47,966 bases of DNA from Phytophthora quininea (GCA_011947345.1 JAAVTG010000794.1:1-47966), one strand, 5' to 3'; shown: positions 1 through 10,402, counted from the stretch's first letter. Made by a program: numbers and translations. The notes: generated by a model not told the origin, from the sequence alone.

Positions 1-508
1 CGCGCGTGGACGTTTCCAGCACCTCCTTTCCTTTCTTCTTCTTGCCCGCAGAAGGAGGTCCTATTGCAACCGTGCAAGCGCGTCAGCACGTACTACTGAT
101 CCCTTCTTTTCCTCTTGCTCGAGCCGATGCCGCTCTCGCATCTGCGCCAGCTTCTTTCGATTGTTTGGAGCTGCGACGCGAAAGAGCCCTTGTCTCCTTG
201 GCGATCTTCTCCTCCTCGCTGGCCGCTCTTGCTCCTTCTTTGACAGCTTCTTAGGGGGACCGGTAGCCGCCGGTTTTGCAACAGGGCCTTTATCTTCTTC
301 TTTGCGTTCAACTCCGCCTGCTCCTTCTCCAACAAATCCCGATATGCAGCAATCTTACCCCTGGGTGGTGGCGGCGGTGCCCCGGCAGGCCTGGGTACGT
401 CCAGGCATACCTTGTCGTTGCAGCGGTGACTTTTCTCCGAAGTCTGCGTCTGTTGGTCGGTCTCTGCAATGAATGCCCGGTGTTCGATGAGTGCCCGTTT
501 ACGGGCGT
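1..508 (-). pseudogene. Lysine-rich protein fragment, cut at both ends
   Basis: On the minus strand one frame is open from about 505 down to about 270, with a basic start (RKRALIEHRAFIAETD), a proline run (PPPPP) near 370, and a charged stretch (LLEKEQAELNAKKKIKALL) that could form a coiled coil. Further left the likely coding frame changes more than once: one frame has KKLSKKEQER, another EEEKIAKETR, and the last 50 bases read GKKKKGKEVLE and run off the window. The frame changes could be indels or real decay. The 5' end stops where subtelomeric repeat begins at about 509, so the gene was cut there. I do not recognise the family; the composition suggests a nuclear or nucleolar basic protein, which is a guess. 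Confidence 0.4.
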
Positions 509-780
509 CGGTTTAGGGTTTTGTATAGTACGAGTGTATGCAGAGTATAATGGAGGTTGGGAAGTGTGTTGTAGTGGAAGAATATGTGTAGAATAAGCGT
601 GTTGTATAATATATAGATGTGTGTATGGGAACGACAAAAACGTATGGAGAATAGTTACTGAAACGACGACTAAGGATAGGTAGTTTTAAAGGTTTTGGAT
701 AATTACAAGTGTGAAAGTGTTGTTGGGGATAGTATGAAGGTGAGTCAGTGTAAGTTTGTGTAGAGTGTGAGTAGTGTGAT
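509..780 (+). repeat. Subtelomeric C-poor block, copy 1
   Basis: The + strand is T/G/A-rich and nearly free of C. It matches about 41610-41880 closely, sharing 'gagtataatggaggttggg', 'gttgtataatatata' and 'agtatgaaggtgagt'. The match stops near 780, so this is a truncated copy. No coding potential. Confidence 0.8.
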
Positions 781-1653
781 GTAGCGATTGTTCGCTACGC
801 TGCGGTTCGAAGGTTTGAGCAGTGGAACTTTCGCAGTATTGGGTGCGCTAAGGGTATACTGAGACAGAGTCAAAGCCATGCTGACGAACCACTGGATATA
901 GTGGCCAATGCGTCACTAAACTAGGCTCACGAACTTGGGTTTAAGAAGACGCCTAGTTCAGGACGACGTCGGACTATGTTAGGACGGGCGGTCCTGTACT
1001 AGGCGCTTACGAAGTCTCACATCTCCGCGGATGGCGATTGTTCGAGTCTTCGCAGAGGGTCGCAAGATCTAAAACGAACCTTCATTCACTGTATATTTGT
1101 ATAGGACATACTGAAAGACATAAGAAACGATAAGGCCGAATGACCACACTAAACAGAACAGTATTTTCCACCGACTACTCAAGCCGCACAAGCTCCTGGA
1201 CTTCCAGAGGTAAGACTTGTGTGTGTGTGTCTGGATTATGCTAATTGGCGAACGCGGTGGGCAGTGTGTGCGAGCGTTCGGTGGCAAGGGCAAGAAGTGT
1301 GCGTTGCCCGAAAGGGATTGATTCGCGGCGCGTGCTAAGCCGCTATATTATCAAGAGAGCCTATTCGCCTCCACCCCGACCCTATTAGTCGTGGCTCTGC
1401 TGCGGCGGCTCCGGAAGCGCTTTCCCCAGGTGTGGCTTCCTCTCTTTAGAGGAACCCCGGAGTTTGAGTGAGTGTATTGTGTGTTAAGCATCCTAGCCAA
1501 AGCTCGGGGCTAGTGGCGCTGTTTGGTTGGCGAAACATCGCAGGAAGGTGCGTTTAACTGGCTCTGGGTGAGTCGAGTTGGGAATCCTTCAGGCGAAGCC
1601 TCAACTCTCGTCGAACCTTCGCAAGAGGAGAGACTTGTTGTTGTGGGCGGGGC
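781..1653. other. Balanced-composition spacer, no gene seen
   Basis: Base composition returns to normal directly after the C-poor block. Only short unremarkable frames are present. Small inverted repeats occur (for example 'cctctctttagagg' near 1440 and 'gagttg...caactc' near 1575-1605). It ends at the TATA-rich start of a 117 bp repeat. It could be part of a degenerate transposon; no terminal repeat or protein was found to support that. Confidence 0.4.
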
Positions 1654-1770
1654 TTATATATATGGTCGGCGCTACTTATGTATCGCACTAAAATGACGTC
1701 GCGTTATGGGCTCTATTTTGGGATTTTGCTGCTTTTTATTCCTGTGGCGCGCTGCTTTTTAGCGCCCAAA
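1654..1770 (+). repeat. 117 bp dispersed repeat, copy 1
   Basis: Nearly identical to 4394-4510, with about two mismatches. It starts with alternating TA, then 'ggtcggcgctac', and ends in a short hairpin (GGCGC ... GCGCC around 'gctgctttttagcg'). The flanks of the two copies differ, so this is a dispersed unit. It could be the end of a transposon; that is unproven. Confidence 0.8.
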
Positions 1771-1794
1771 TTAGTACTACTCGATATACTATTT

Positions 1795-2314
1795 TAGGTT
1801 ATCAGACTATACTGACGGTAATACTGATCACAGCATAATGAAACTAAGTGTAACTGGGTTTTCAGTATGGCGAACATGATGGTGATACTCTGAGCGAGCA
1901 GAAACAGGCGCATCCGCCAATCAGCGATCAGCAACGAAAACAACGGCTGTACTCCACCGGTTGAGCTGAAAACTCGGAGAAATATGTTTTCATATACGTG
2001 GAACATGATGGTGATAGTCTGAAGTGACAGAGACGGGCACATCATCCAATCAGCGAACAGGAAGGATAACTATGGCTGCACACACCCGTTTGGGCTGAAA
2101 ACTTGGGAGACTACGTTTTCATACGCGGGAACAAGATGGCGATAGTTTGAAGTGACAGAAGCAGATGCATCGGCCAATGAGCGTTCACAAAAACCATTGG
2201 AGGCATCATACGCCCGACTTAATCGAAACAGTGAATTGATATGTTTCGACGCATGGTGAACATGCCGGTGGGACTTAACTAAGAACATAAAGAGAAGTAT
2301 TTGAGTGGGGATTA
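1795..2314 (+). repeat. Degenerate ~120 bp subtelomeric tandem repeats, left array
   Basis: About three diverged copies share 'acgttttcata', 'gaacatgatggtgatagt', 'gacagagacaggcgcatc' and 'ccaatcagcgatcag'. The same family recurs at 40840-41530 and, more diverged, at 42780-43400. The short frames inside are artefacts of the repeat. The array end 'aagtatttgagt' also ends the array at 41530, and here a MULE lies at that point. Confidence 0.8.
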
Positions 2315-2343
2315 ACAATGCGTACCTAAAAGCGTCCTAAGCC
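2315..2343 (+). repeat. Left TIR of MULE
   Basis: 29 bp, reading ACAATGCGTACCTAAAAGC then GTCCTAAGCC. It matches the reverse complement of 4249-4277 except for one G/A difference. Confidence 0.92.
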
Positions 2344-2592
2344 TAACAATTTGTCCTAAAAAGCCGGGCTTCTTTTATGAGTCACATGAGTATTAGGACG
2401 CGTTTAGGACAAACCTGGCAGAAATTTTAGGCTTAGGACACATTTTCAGCATACAAAGCTCCATACAAAAGCAAATCAAAAGCAAATCAAATATCTATCC
2501 GAGCAAAACCTTGCAATAAGCTAGAAAAAGCCTACTCAAGAGGGTAATCATCAGGGATCGTTGGATCGGCGCAGTCAGCATGTGCTGGTGGT

Positions 2593-3846
2593 TCACGGAC
2601 GCCTGCACGCACTTGATTCACCATCTCTTTCGCGCTGCTTCATTTTTGGTGACTTGGAGCCAGACGTACGGGCTAGGATGCGCATTCTTGAAGCACTGCT
2701 GATAGTGAAAGTTGTATGATTCAACTGGGTTGTTCGTGCGGTTTTGATGTCGTCGGAGCTCAACATCATCTCATTCACGTTCCACCAGCTCGGCTCAAAC
2801 TTCAGCATCCATGTCTGTGTAAAGTAAGACCAGAATGTGTTCCACGCCTTTTTAGAGCCTTTCTCGTCGATCTTGGATCGCACATACGAAATTCCACTTG
2901 ACTTGATCTCACTGATGGGGATTACGGTCAGCACATCGATGACACCTCGTCTCATTGCAGTCGACACGTGCTCCTTCGGGATCCGCAAGTCGATCAGCTT
3001 CCTGCGTATGGCTTGCTTCCAGTGAAAGAGACAGCCCACCATTGCTGATGTTGGAAAGGCCTTCGTGACTGCGTTGATAAGGGCGAGTTCAAAGTCGCAC
3101 GTAACAGTGCGTGGTTTCAACTTGGAGTTGATTGACGCTTGGATCCAGTACAGCGCATTTGTGTAGGTTGCCTCGCACTTAGATGTTGCAAGCACGTAGG
3201 CTACAGGAACGTACACGTCGACAGAGGCATCGTGTGCAACAATGATGATCACCTGGTAGAATGGCTTTGGGCAGATCTTGAATGTTCCGTCAATGAACAA
3301 AGCCAGACCGGGGTGCTTGAGGATCGAGATTATTTCAGGATGTGCAAAGCCGCAGATTCTCTGAAGCACATTCTTGCTGACGAACGTTGAGTTGAAGAGT
3401 AGGAAAAACCGTTCATCCATCTCAGACAGAAAGCAGTGCGGTTCAGTCTCGATCGTCCGAAAGAAATCACCTCCGTTGACAGTCTCACGGACAAACTGCA
3501 CGTGCCGAATGCCCTTGTTGCGGCTGAGCGCCTGAAAAGGCTGATCTTTGTACTTGGTCTTGAGCACGTCGTACACGTTATCCCAAACTCTCCCTGGAAC
3601 TATAGAAAGGTCGGCCTGCCCTGCCTCTTCTAGGAGCTCCTTCATTTCCGCAACGGCATTGATTGCAGTCTTGGTAGGCTTCTCACAAGTGTGCTCGTTC
3701 TTGACAATTGTTGGAGCTCCCTCGGAAACGATGAGACGGCATGGACACCCTGAGCGATGGTTGGCACATGACAGATACTGCCACTTGATTTTGCCCTCCT
3801 CTTTAATGGTCCTCTTGATGTGGAACGCATGCTCGTCGTAGTTCAT
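2593..3846 (-). CDS. MULE transposase (FLYWCH-like finger plus DDE domain)
   Basis: Catalyses cut-and-paste movement of the surrounding element. The first ATG (3846) gives about 417 residues; the frame is open upstream to 3921, so a longer or spliced 5' end is possible. Residues 10-60 have a FLYWCH/WRKY-like zinc pattern (YLSCANHRSGCPCRL ... EHTC). The MULE catalytic core follows: first Asp in LFIDGTF, second Asp in TCDFE, then the C/H motif GCLFHWKQAI. The third catalytic residue lies in the canonical RTNNPVES motif, which is visible but in the +1 frame. The shift falls at about 2742-2750, next to a run of four A where five would keep the frame. Read that way the protein would end near 2618. 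One such base is either an assembly error or a recent inactivating change. Its place between matching TIRs confirms the assignment. Confidence 0.88.
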   Translation of the reverse strand: MNYDEHAFHIKRTIKEEGKIKWQYLSCANHRSGCPCRLIVSEGAPTIVKNEHTCEKPTKTAINAVAEMKELLEEAGQADLSIVPGRVWDNVYDVLKTKYKDQPFQALSRNKGIRHVQFVRETVNGGDFFRTIETEPHCFLSEMDERFFLLFNSTFVSKNVLQRICGFAHPEIISILKHPGLALFIDGTFKICPKPFYQVIIIVAHDASVDVYVPVAYVLATSKCEATYTNALYWIQASINSKLKPRTVTCDFELALINAVTKAFPTSAMVGCLFHWKQAIRRKLIDLRIPKEHVSTAMRRGVIDVLTVIPISEIKSSGISYVRSKIDEKGSKKAWNTFWSYFTQTWMLKFEPSWWNVNEMMLSSDDIKTARTTQLNHTTFTISSASRMRILARTSGSKSPKMKQRERDGESSACRRP

Positions 3847-4248
3847 TTTGACGAATGAAGAAAGTTGAGACCAGGCTAGTTTTAAGAGCGCGTGAAGCGC
3901 AATAGCAGATGCCTCCGACAATGGGAGAAGTTTTGGATAATATTGTACATACTACAAATAAATTGTAGCCGTCATTTACGCATGCAAACCTCGAGATACG
4001 TCAGAACCTATTTGAAATAATAAACTGAAGTGCTCGTTTATGGTTTCAAGTACAATTGTACTACAAGTGACCTCCAAAACACGATATAAAAGGAAAAATG
4101 ATAGATTACATTTATCTGTTTTGACGTTAGTTCTGGCTGAACAGCAGTGAACCCATCATCCATTAGGACGCGGTAGGACTCGGCCAAATTGTGGACGCAC
4201 CAGAATTATAGGACGCCATTAGGACAAAATGTTTAGGACAAAACGTTC

Positions 4249-4277
4249 GGCTTAGGATGCTTTTAGGTACGCATTGT
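4249..4277 (-). repeat. Right TIR of MULE
   Basis: Reverse complement of the left TIR with one mismatch. The bases just inside (about 4165-4245) hold five or more 'aggac' motifs, mirroring those at 2335-2450. Confidence 0.92.
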
Positions 4278-4393
4278 ATGTACTCTATTTGAGTATGTGA
4301 TTACGAGAAATATGGTGTGTAAGGTCGGAATGTGCGTAGTAACTGAATATGCGCATGTAGGTTTGAACGGTTGTATAGTACGAGTGTATGCCT
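4278..4393 (+). repeat. Subtelomeric module continuing right of the MULE
   Basis: Matches 41525-41640 ('tatttgagtatg', 'atggtgtgtaaggt', 'gtatagtacgagtgtatg'). It is the start of the C-poor block, broken off at the 117 bp repeat. Together with 1795-2314 it shows that the MULE split a pre-existing module. Confidence 0.75.
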
Positions 4394-4510
4394 ATATATA
4401 TATGGTCGGCGCTACATATGTATCGCACTAAAATGACGTCGCGTTATGGGCTCTATTTTGGGATTTTGCTGCTTTTTATTCCTGTAGCGCGCTGCTTTTT
4501 AGCGCCCAAA
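4394..4510 (+). repeat. 117 bp dispersed repeat, copy 2
   Basis: Second copy of 1654-1770 with the same terminal hairpin. Here it joins the C-poor block on its left and non-repeated sequence on its right. Confidence 0.8.
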
Positions 4511-4560
4511 CTAACTCATCGCACACAAAAATACCCAAACTCCAGCCAGCCACGTATAAA

Positions 4561-5212
4561 TTGGGTGATTTGGAGGCAGGCGACGTCGCAACTCTGTCTG
4601 GCCGCGGACCGCTGCGTGAACAACACAGCCCCCGACGCCACGCAGTAGATCCTGCGGCAGACCCGAGAATACGCGCCGCGCCGCCCGTTGCTGGACAAGG
4701 CGCTGGACGCCAGAGTGGACAACAACAACAACAACAACAACAAGCTCCCGCAGCCAAGGCCTCTGTCGCATCGACACAACAGAACGAGTCGTGCGAAGAG
4801 GAGTCGCAGTCGCCAGAGCGACCAGAGTCGGTCGGCGTGAACAGCAAACTGAACTCGCTTGCCCTTAAGAAAGATCGACCGAGTTGCCAGGGAACCTTCT
4901 CCGTCGCTCTACGCCGGCGAACGTGTTGGCCCAAGGAGGCAGAGGGAACAATCTCTGGTCTTCGTGCTGAAAGAACTGCACGAGATGTAGCAAGAGCGTC
5001 GCACCACCTAGGAGCGGACTCGTTGGGCCTGCGCACGTTCCAAGGTGAGGGTCCATCGTTCTTCGTTCTCTCGCTGTCTCGCCACCACCTCGAAGACCCG
5101 GCGCAGAGCGTCGGCGGCACTTTCAACATCACGGACAGCTTTACGGTTCAGCAATCTATAGCGAAGTGCTCAAGACCAAAAAGGAGCTTCTGGGCACGCT
5201 GCGTCTTCGACT

Positions 5213-5270
<58 letters not shown>

Positions 5271-5433
5271 CCTACAGCACCCTGTCAAGAGCCCCGTGCC
5301 GTCCGACGATATACTACGAGCCTCCAATTCTTCCTCCTGTGCAGTGGCTGTCTCATTGACAGTTTACAGGTGTGAGCGGAGCACAAATACTGCTGCTGCT
5401 GCTGCCGAACATCTCGGCCATCTAGCCGCTTGA
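4561..5433 (+). CDS. Uncharacterised low-complexity frame (polyQ, Arg-Glu repeat)
   Basis: An open frame of 290 codons with eight Gln (from CAA repeats, 4720-4743), an Arg-Glu repeat made wholly by a GA microsatellite (5215-5268) and an Ala run near the end. A minus-strand frame of 218 codons overlaps it, so openness is weak evidence. No domain is recognised. A second + frame has the more protein-like phrase EVLKTKKELLGTLRL just before the microsatellite, so the true frame may switch. It may be a broken gene fragment or non-coding DNA. Confidence 0.2.
5215..5268 (+). repeat. (AG)27 microsatellite
   Basis: Perfect dinucleotide run of 54 bases. It creates Arg-Glu repeats in two forward frames, which explains the long frames through it. 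Confidence 0.97.
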
Positions 5434-5440
5434 TGCTGTG

Positions 5441-6660
5441 CTGGAGTTATAGCCTCGGGCATCTTCACGACTCACGCCCGTGCAAGGTTTGCAGGTGCAC
5501 AGCTTCCAGCTACTGACGATGGTGCTCCGCGTACCAGCCCGAGTTGAGGAATTAAACCAGTCCTGCGACCGTACCGTTGACCAAGCCAAGGTTGCGATCC
5601 CAGTGATAGTATTTGATGACATCTCTTCTAGTGTTTACCTCCTACGGCCTGGTCAGGTGGCTGTCCATTTCGCCGAAAGTGACGCAGCGCGAGCAGCTTG
5701 CTGTGTGGCGTGTAGTTGTTCGTGGCGTTAGTGAGTTCGCGCGTGACTTCTTGGCGTTGAGCGTCGGAGCAGCCGATAAAGATCCGCGTGATCAGGCCTC
5801 ACTGTCCGTCAACTACGGCTGAATACTGCAAGATGGTCTGCAGCAGCAGCAGCCTCGTCGCCTTGGCCGCAGCTCATGCTGAAAACTAATGTGCAGACTA
5901 CGGCCTTCGTCGGTGTGGTAGATGTGCGCAGTGCCCGTTGTTGTGGCGACACTGCAGCAAAGTTCTGGTTGGTTTGAAGGATCGTTGCTGTTGGATACTG
6001 CTGCCCCGTCGCTGGCCTGGTCGTACTGCGCGCTGGGAAGAAAGTCTCGGTAGTGGAACACGATTGGAGCTCAGACGACGTGACCAGTAGCGCCAGAGAG
6101 CTTGCGCAATTGAGTCGAGCCCCAGAAGTCCAGAGATGCACGCATACAAAGCGAACCTTTCTGGGTAACGGCATGTTTTGGCGGGTCTTGGTGTCGTAAT
6201 GAAGTTTCAATTGTCAATTAGTGTTTAATGGTGTTTAGTGGTGAACTGAGTCTCGGGATCTGGTGGTGGTGGTGTCTATACAACATCGAGTGCTAATTCT
6301 TCGGACTGCGCATAAAGCATTACGCATCTATAGCAATTCGACAAGAAATCCATCCGAGTTCGATCTATACAATGTCAAAATGCCTGCGGCAGTTTGGACT
6401 TGCTGCTGGTGCCGACCAACGACTGGTTTAGCTTTATGGATACCCATCATGTACACACCAGACAGTCCTCCACGCACAAGCGCAGCAGCATATTGTATGC
6501 AGGCTGGTGCGTACCGGCACCATGGTTTTGAAGAAGGCAACATATATTGCATCCCACACATTAAAAGGTACTTCTACTGTGTCAGCAAGCTCTCGGTTCA
6601 ACCAAGTCATCCTCTCTCTTGAAATATTAGCACCAAGAAGCGGTACCGAGGTCGACAACG
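5441..6660. other. No recognised gene; overlapping short frames
   Basis: Several short overlapping frames occur on both strands. The most protein-like is + 5520-5690 (PARVEELNQSCDRTVDQAK, then VIVFDDISSSVYLL), with a second frame continuing to 5822. Strand and frame cannot be settled. This could be a decayed gene; I recognise nothing. Confidence 0.3.
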
Positions 6661-6669
6661 TCAACTGCC

Positions 6670-7050
6670 ATGCCTACGTCTGACTTTGTATCGTTCAACC
6701 CGCTCCGAAGCCTCCCCACGCTTTCAGTGCTTGATATTTTACCTGGTAAACTCAGTAACTCCAGTCCAACTATCGATACGCCACAACAAAGCGGAAGTGT
6801 ATAGGATAAGCTTCAAACACAATACATTTTGCTGAGGCAATTAGTCTTCTTGACGGAACTTCACTGTGGGCAGATACGAGCGCTGTTGCAACTAGAGAAC
6901 GGAAACATAGCCCTGAGCCTCTTCAACTTGCATGACGCGCGGATGAATGAGCTCTCGCTGCAGAAAGATGCTGTATCCAGGGACTTATTTAAATTCCAAC
7001 AAAATGCCGGCATGAGCGTAGCCGACGTTGCATCAACCGCTCTTCAATAA
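6670..7050 (+). pseudogene. Small unknown protein with one in-frame TAG
   Basis: An ATG at 6670 opens a frame running to TAA at 7048-7050, about 126 residues, with one internal TAG at 6802-6804. The part after the TAG is amphipathic and protein-like (LLRQLVFLTELHCGQIRALL, then LSLQKDAVSRDLFKF). The family is unknown. It lies just upstream of the non-LTR insertion and may be a remnant of an older gene. Confidence 0.35.
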
Positions 7051-7295
7051 CATACAAACAATTGCGAGACCTCAACGAGGATACTATGGATTATGGCAAG
7101 CATCGCCAAGTAGACGTTTCCACTTCCACTGGCCCTCGAGTCGCTAGCATAATACTGCTGCTGAGGTGGACCAACAGGAAAGACGAGGGCGGTGGGAAAT
7201 AGCCACCATACCGGCTGGGTAATTGCTGGACAATGACAACATCTAACATCGCTCACCATCATTGGCGTGTTTTCGTTCGATCCACACCTGCGTAA
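7051..7295. other. Spacer before the retrotransposon nest
   Basis: No convincing gene. It ends at the 18 bp target-site duplication of the outer non-LTR element. Confidence 0.5.
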
Positions 7296-7313
7296 CTCCT
7301 CACGTCGTCTTAC
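7296..7313 (+). repeat. Target-site duplication of outer LINE, left copy
   Basis: CTCCTCACGTCGTCTTAC, repeated at 12446-12463 with one C/T difference. The length fits target-primed reverse transcription. Confidence 0.85.
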
Positions 7314-7760
7314 TGTAATGCTAGTCCGCGATCTCCAGCACTTAGAAACATTCCAAAAACGCAAAGGACTAGCCACGTTCTTGGACTTCGCCAAGGCTTA
7401 CGACTGCGTTAATCGTCCGTACCTTCTTCGAGTTTTGGAACGACAAGGATTTGGGCCTCGATTTTTGGCGTCAATTGTACAACGACTCTAAATGTTCATT
7501 AATGATCAACGGATGGGCGCAGGACTCGCTGACACCAACTTGAGGAGTGAAACAGGGAGATCCATTGTCTCCGTATTTGTTTCTCTCGTTGGAACCACTA
7601 GGAAATTTGTTACGCGCTCAAAGAGATTTAGGTGTCTTGGTGGGCCAAACATTACGAGTCCCAGTGGGGTTCTTTGCTGACGACACTGTGCTATTCTCAA
7701 AAGGAAAGAAGGAGCTAGAAGAGCAACTTCAAATTGTTGATGACTATTGTGGAGGATCTG
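7314..7760 (+). pseudogene. Outer LINE reverse transcriptase, 5' part
   Basis: Contains RT blocks FLDFAKAYD (with a catalytic Asp), GVKQGDPLSPYL and the active-site box FFADDTVLF, spread over three frames. There is a TGA just before GVKQGD where the inner copy has CGA, plus frame changes near 7490 and 7545. The reading stops at YCGGS inside the target duplication of the inner element, and resumes at 10520. Non-functional. Confidence 0.85.
7743..7760 (+). repeat. Target-site duplication of inner LINE, left copy
   Basis: ACTATTGTGGAGGATCTG, an exact match to 10502-10519. The sequence is part of the outer element's RT gene, which proves nesting. Confidence 0.93.
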
Positions 7761-10402
7761 TCGGCCCCCGGGCCAGATGGATTTACAAGTGATTTTTTCG
7801 TCTCGATCCAGATTTATTTGGTGCAATTCTCTTGGAAGTTTTCCGATACCAAGCAGAGCGCGGGATTCTGCTGCCCCACCAACGGTACTCGTCGGTGGCA
7901 CTGCTCTTTAAAAAAGGGGAACGATCGGATCCTGGAAACTTTCGCCCCATAACATTAATGCCTGTAGAAGTCAAGATTTTGTCGCGAGTACTTGTAAATC
8001 GCCTCCGCCCGTTGATGACAAAGCTGGTACATCCTGATCAAAAGGTTTTATACCAGGGCGGCGAATAGATCAGCAAGTAATGTTAGTTCGCGATCTCCAG
8101 TATTTGATGACATCTCAAAACCACAAAGGACTAGCAACATTTTTGGATTTTGCTAAAGCCTACGACAGAGTGAATCGCCAATATCTTTTCCGTGTACTTG
8201 AACGCCAAGGTTTTGGAGCGCGCTTCCTGTCATGGATCAAGCTGATGTACACAGAATCTGAGTGCTCGCTCATGATAAATGGATGGGCTCAAGACTCCTT
8301 GACACCTGGTCGAGGAGTTAAGCAGGGTGATCCATTATCCCCGTATCTATTCGCTCTCTCCCTGGAACCGCTTGGCAATCTCTTACGAGCACATCGGAAC
8401 CTAGGAGTTCGCGTAGATCAAGATTTATGCATACCAGTAGCCTTCTTCGCTGATGACACAGTGTTATTTGCAAAAGGAAAACGTCAGCTAAAAGAACAAC
8501 TCCAACTTGTGGAGACGTATTGCGCAGGCTCTGGGGCCCAACTGAACCAAGCTAAAAGCGTGATAATGAGTCTTAACAACAGGTACTCAGCACCGACCAT
8601 TGAACCACTACGCACTCTGGTACGCGGTGAAACAACGCGTTATCTCGGTATTCCATTCGGCAATTTTGATATCTCCACAGTGCTCGCGAATCAACTGGAC
8701 AAAAGTTGATAACACGGTTGAAGCTTTGGCAAGGTAGAGCAAGAACCCTGCTTGGGCGAAGACTGATTGCACAAGCAGAGATTTTATCACTACTCTGGTA
8801 TTTTACAGCCACCGTGACGATTCCAACTCGGTTTATAAATCGCTGGCAAGGAATTGTTAACCGATATGTACTGTACAACCGAGTGAGCGTTGGGAAAGCA
8901 GGAATAAGTATTGTTAAGAAAGGATTAGCTGCACGACCACGGGACGCGGATGGTATTGGGGTTCCTGTCGTGAAGATGATTATCCAGCGTCAGCACTTCC
9001 AACTTCTGCAGAAAATTGTAGCTACGATTAGCGCTGCTACTCCTACAGATGATGATGTATGGTATCGCCCACTGTTGGCAATGCTCCAACGACGATATGG
9101 CAAATTCGCGCGACCTGCTTCAGGTAATTTTCTGCTCCAAGAACCTCCGAAGCCAGCAGGATGGAGGACTACAATGCTCCCCATATGGTGGCGGCATGTT
9201 TTGAAGGAGTGGAACCGTATTCAATGGCCAAGTCGAACGTCTTTACACCAAAGTAGAACCAGTACGTTGCAGTTCGTGCTATCTAGCCCGATATGGTGGA
9301 GCAAGGTACCAGCGTTTCACTTTTTGTACGCTCGGGGAGCCACAAGATTCTCGAAGCCGCTTGGCGCAGGATCCATAAAATTTCGCAATTTATGCCGCGC
9401 ACTTGCAGAACACCAATTTTGGTGTTTTGCAGACTTCCTGGATGGTAATCGCTGTTGGCCGTCGTCCACTACTTTTTTACTAAACTATGTTCAGCGCTTC
9501 ATCCTACCCGTGGATCCCAAATTGTTCTGCACGATATATTTCGGCTTTATCATCAGTTGACGCAAGTTTTTATCGTGTTCTGCCGGATCCTGAAGCTGGG
9601 GGTATTCGAGTTGTGGCAATTTCAAACACACCACCAGTATTTGGAGTGAAAGTTAATGGATTGGTTCCAGCTGAGCCAAAGGCGCGCTTCTTCCCATACT
9701 TGCGACTTCAAGATTGGACAAAACTCCTTCAAAAATACCAGATATGGATCATCATCCGATGGAAGATTTAGGGTGCCCTAGACAACGCGTTCATCAAACA
9801 TTGTCGAGCTTACTATCACTTCGTGGGGTTCTCCTACCTGTGGTCCATGACATAATGCTGCGCCTGTACTTTGGTGATTTGACTGTGGGCTCGCGGCTTT
9901 ACTTTCTAAGATCACTGGACCCAAGCATTCAACAATGTGTTCGTCCTACGTGTCAAGCTATCGAAACGGTGGAGCACTGCCTTTATACGTGCCCAGCCTT
10001 GAAAGAAATGTGGCGCCAAGTGTGGGATCCGTGGTCATCAGTCTTCCGACCATCTCTAAGCTGGCGGCTGTTGCTTTTTCCAAAGCTACAAGATATCCGC
10101 ACAAGGTGGAGAGAGAAGCAAAAGAATCGCTGCTTCTTTGGAAAGTGCACACTGCTATTGTTTTCCACGCCACATGGAGATTGCGAAACGACATTCATTT
10201 CCGTGAGACGAAGGCAGAAATGCCTAACGTTGCTAATCTGCAAAGTTCCTTTAAGATGCACTACCAATTCATTTACCAGCATGCGACGGATCTTCATTGC
10301 GATTCCTCAGCGATTGCAGAACTAGTCGGGCAATTGGGGTTTGATCCTCCGAAGGACATTCTTCTAGAACGGCCGCAGGGTATTTGGATCCCGCGAGTTT
10401 AG
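7761..10402 (+). pseudogene. Inner LINE reverse transcriptase with zf-RVT C-terminus
   Basis: Polymerase that would copy element RNA at the nicked target. Blocks seen in order: APGPDGF; NFRPITLMPVEVKILSRVL; FLDFAKAYDRVNRQYL; GRGVKQGDPLSPYL; the catalytic FFADDTVLFAKG (FADD in place of YADD); GAQLNQAKS; RYLGIPFG. A long tail follows (WWRHVLKEWNRIQW) and then a zinc-binding zf-RVT motif (CVRPTCQAIETVEHCLYTC) near 9940-9990, typical of plant and oomycete L1-like elements. At least four frame changes (near 7830, 8050, 8700, 9500 and 9950) and the missing 5' end prevent a full product. Some of these shifts may be sequence error. Confidence 0.9.

Larger units (their letters stand above)
2315..4277 (-). 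mobile_element. MULE (Mutator-like) DNA transposon with TIRs
   Basis: The ends are 29 bp terminal inverted repeats with one mismatch (left begins ACAATGCGTACCTAAAAGC). Next to both ends lie many TAGGAC/GTCCTAA motifs, likely transposase-binding subterminal repeats. The only gene is a minus-strand MULE transposase. It sits inside the ~120 bp repeat/C-poor module: left flank 'tatttgagtggggatta', right flank 'tatttgagtatgtgatta' starting eight bases beyond the TIR. No exact 8-11 bp target duplication abuts the TIRs, although both flanks carry this imperfect 17-18 nt repeat. Well-preserved ends suggest recent insertion. Confidence 0.88.

Noticed and set aside
510..522. GGTTTAGGGTTTT as a third telomere scar at the left junction
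   Set aside because: The same place in the other module copy reads GGTTTGAACGGTTG before 'gtatagtacgagtgtatg', so the match is better explained by ordinary homology with one TTTAGGG by chance.
1794..2318. Minus-strand frames of about 82 codons
   Set aside because: They are aligned artefacts of the degenerate ~120 bp repeat; similar frames occur in the 41 kb array.
4476..5132. 218-codon minus-strand frame with a Cys run
   Set aside because: The poly-Cys comes from the reverse complement of the CAA repeat and no domain is visible; it is a shadow of low-complexity DNA.
5166..5375. Arg-Glu repeat protein
   Set aside because: The repeat is an (AG)27 microsatellite read in frame.
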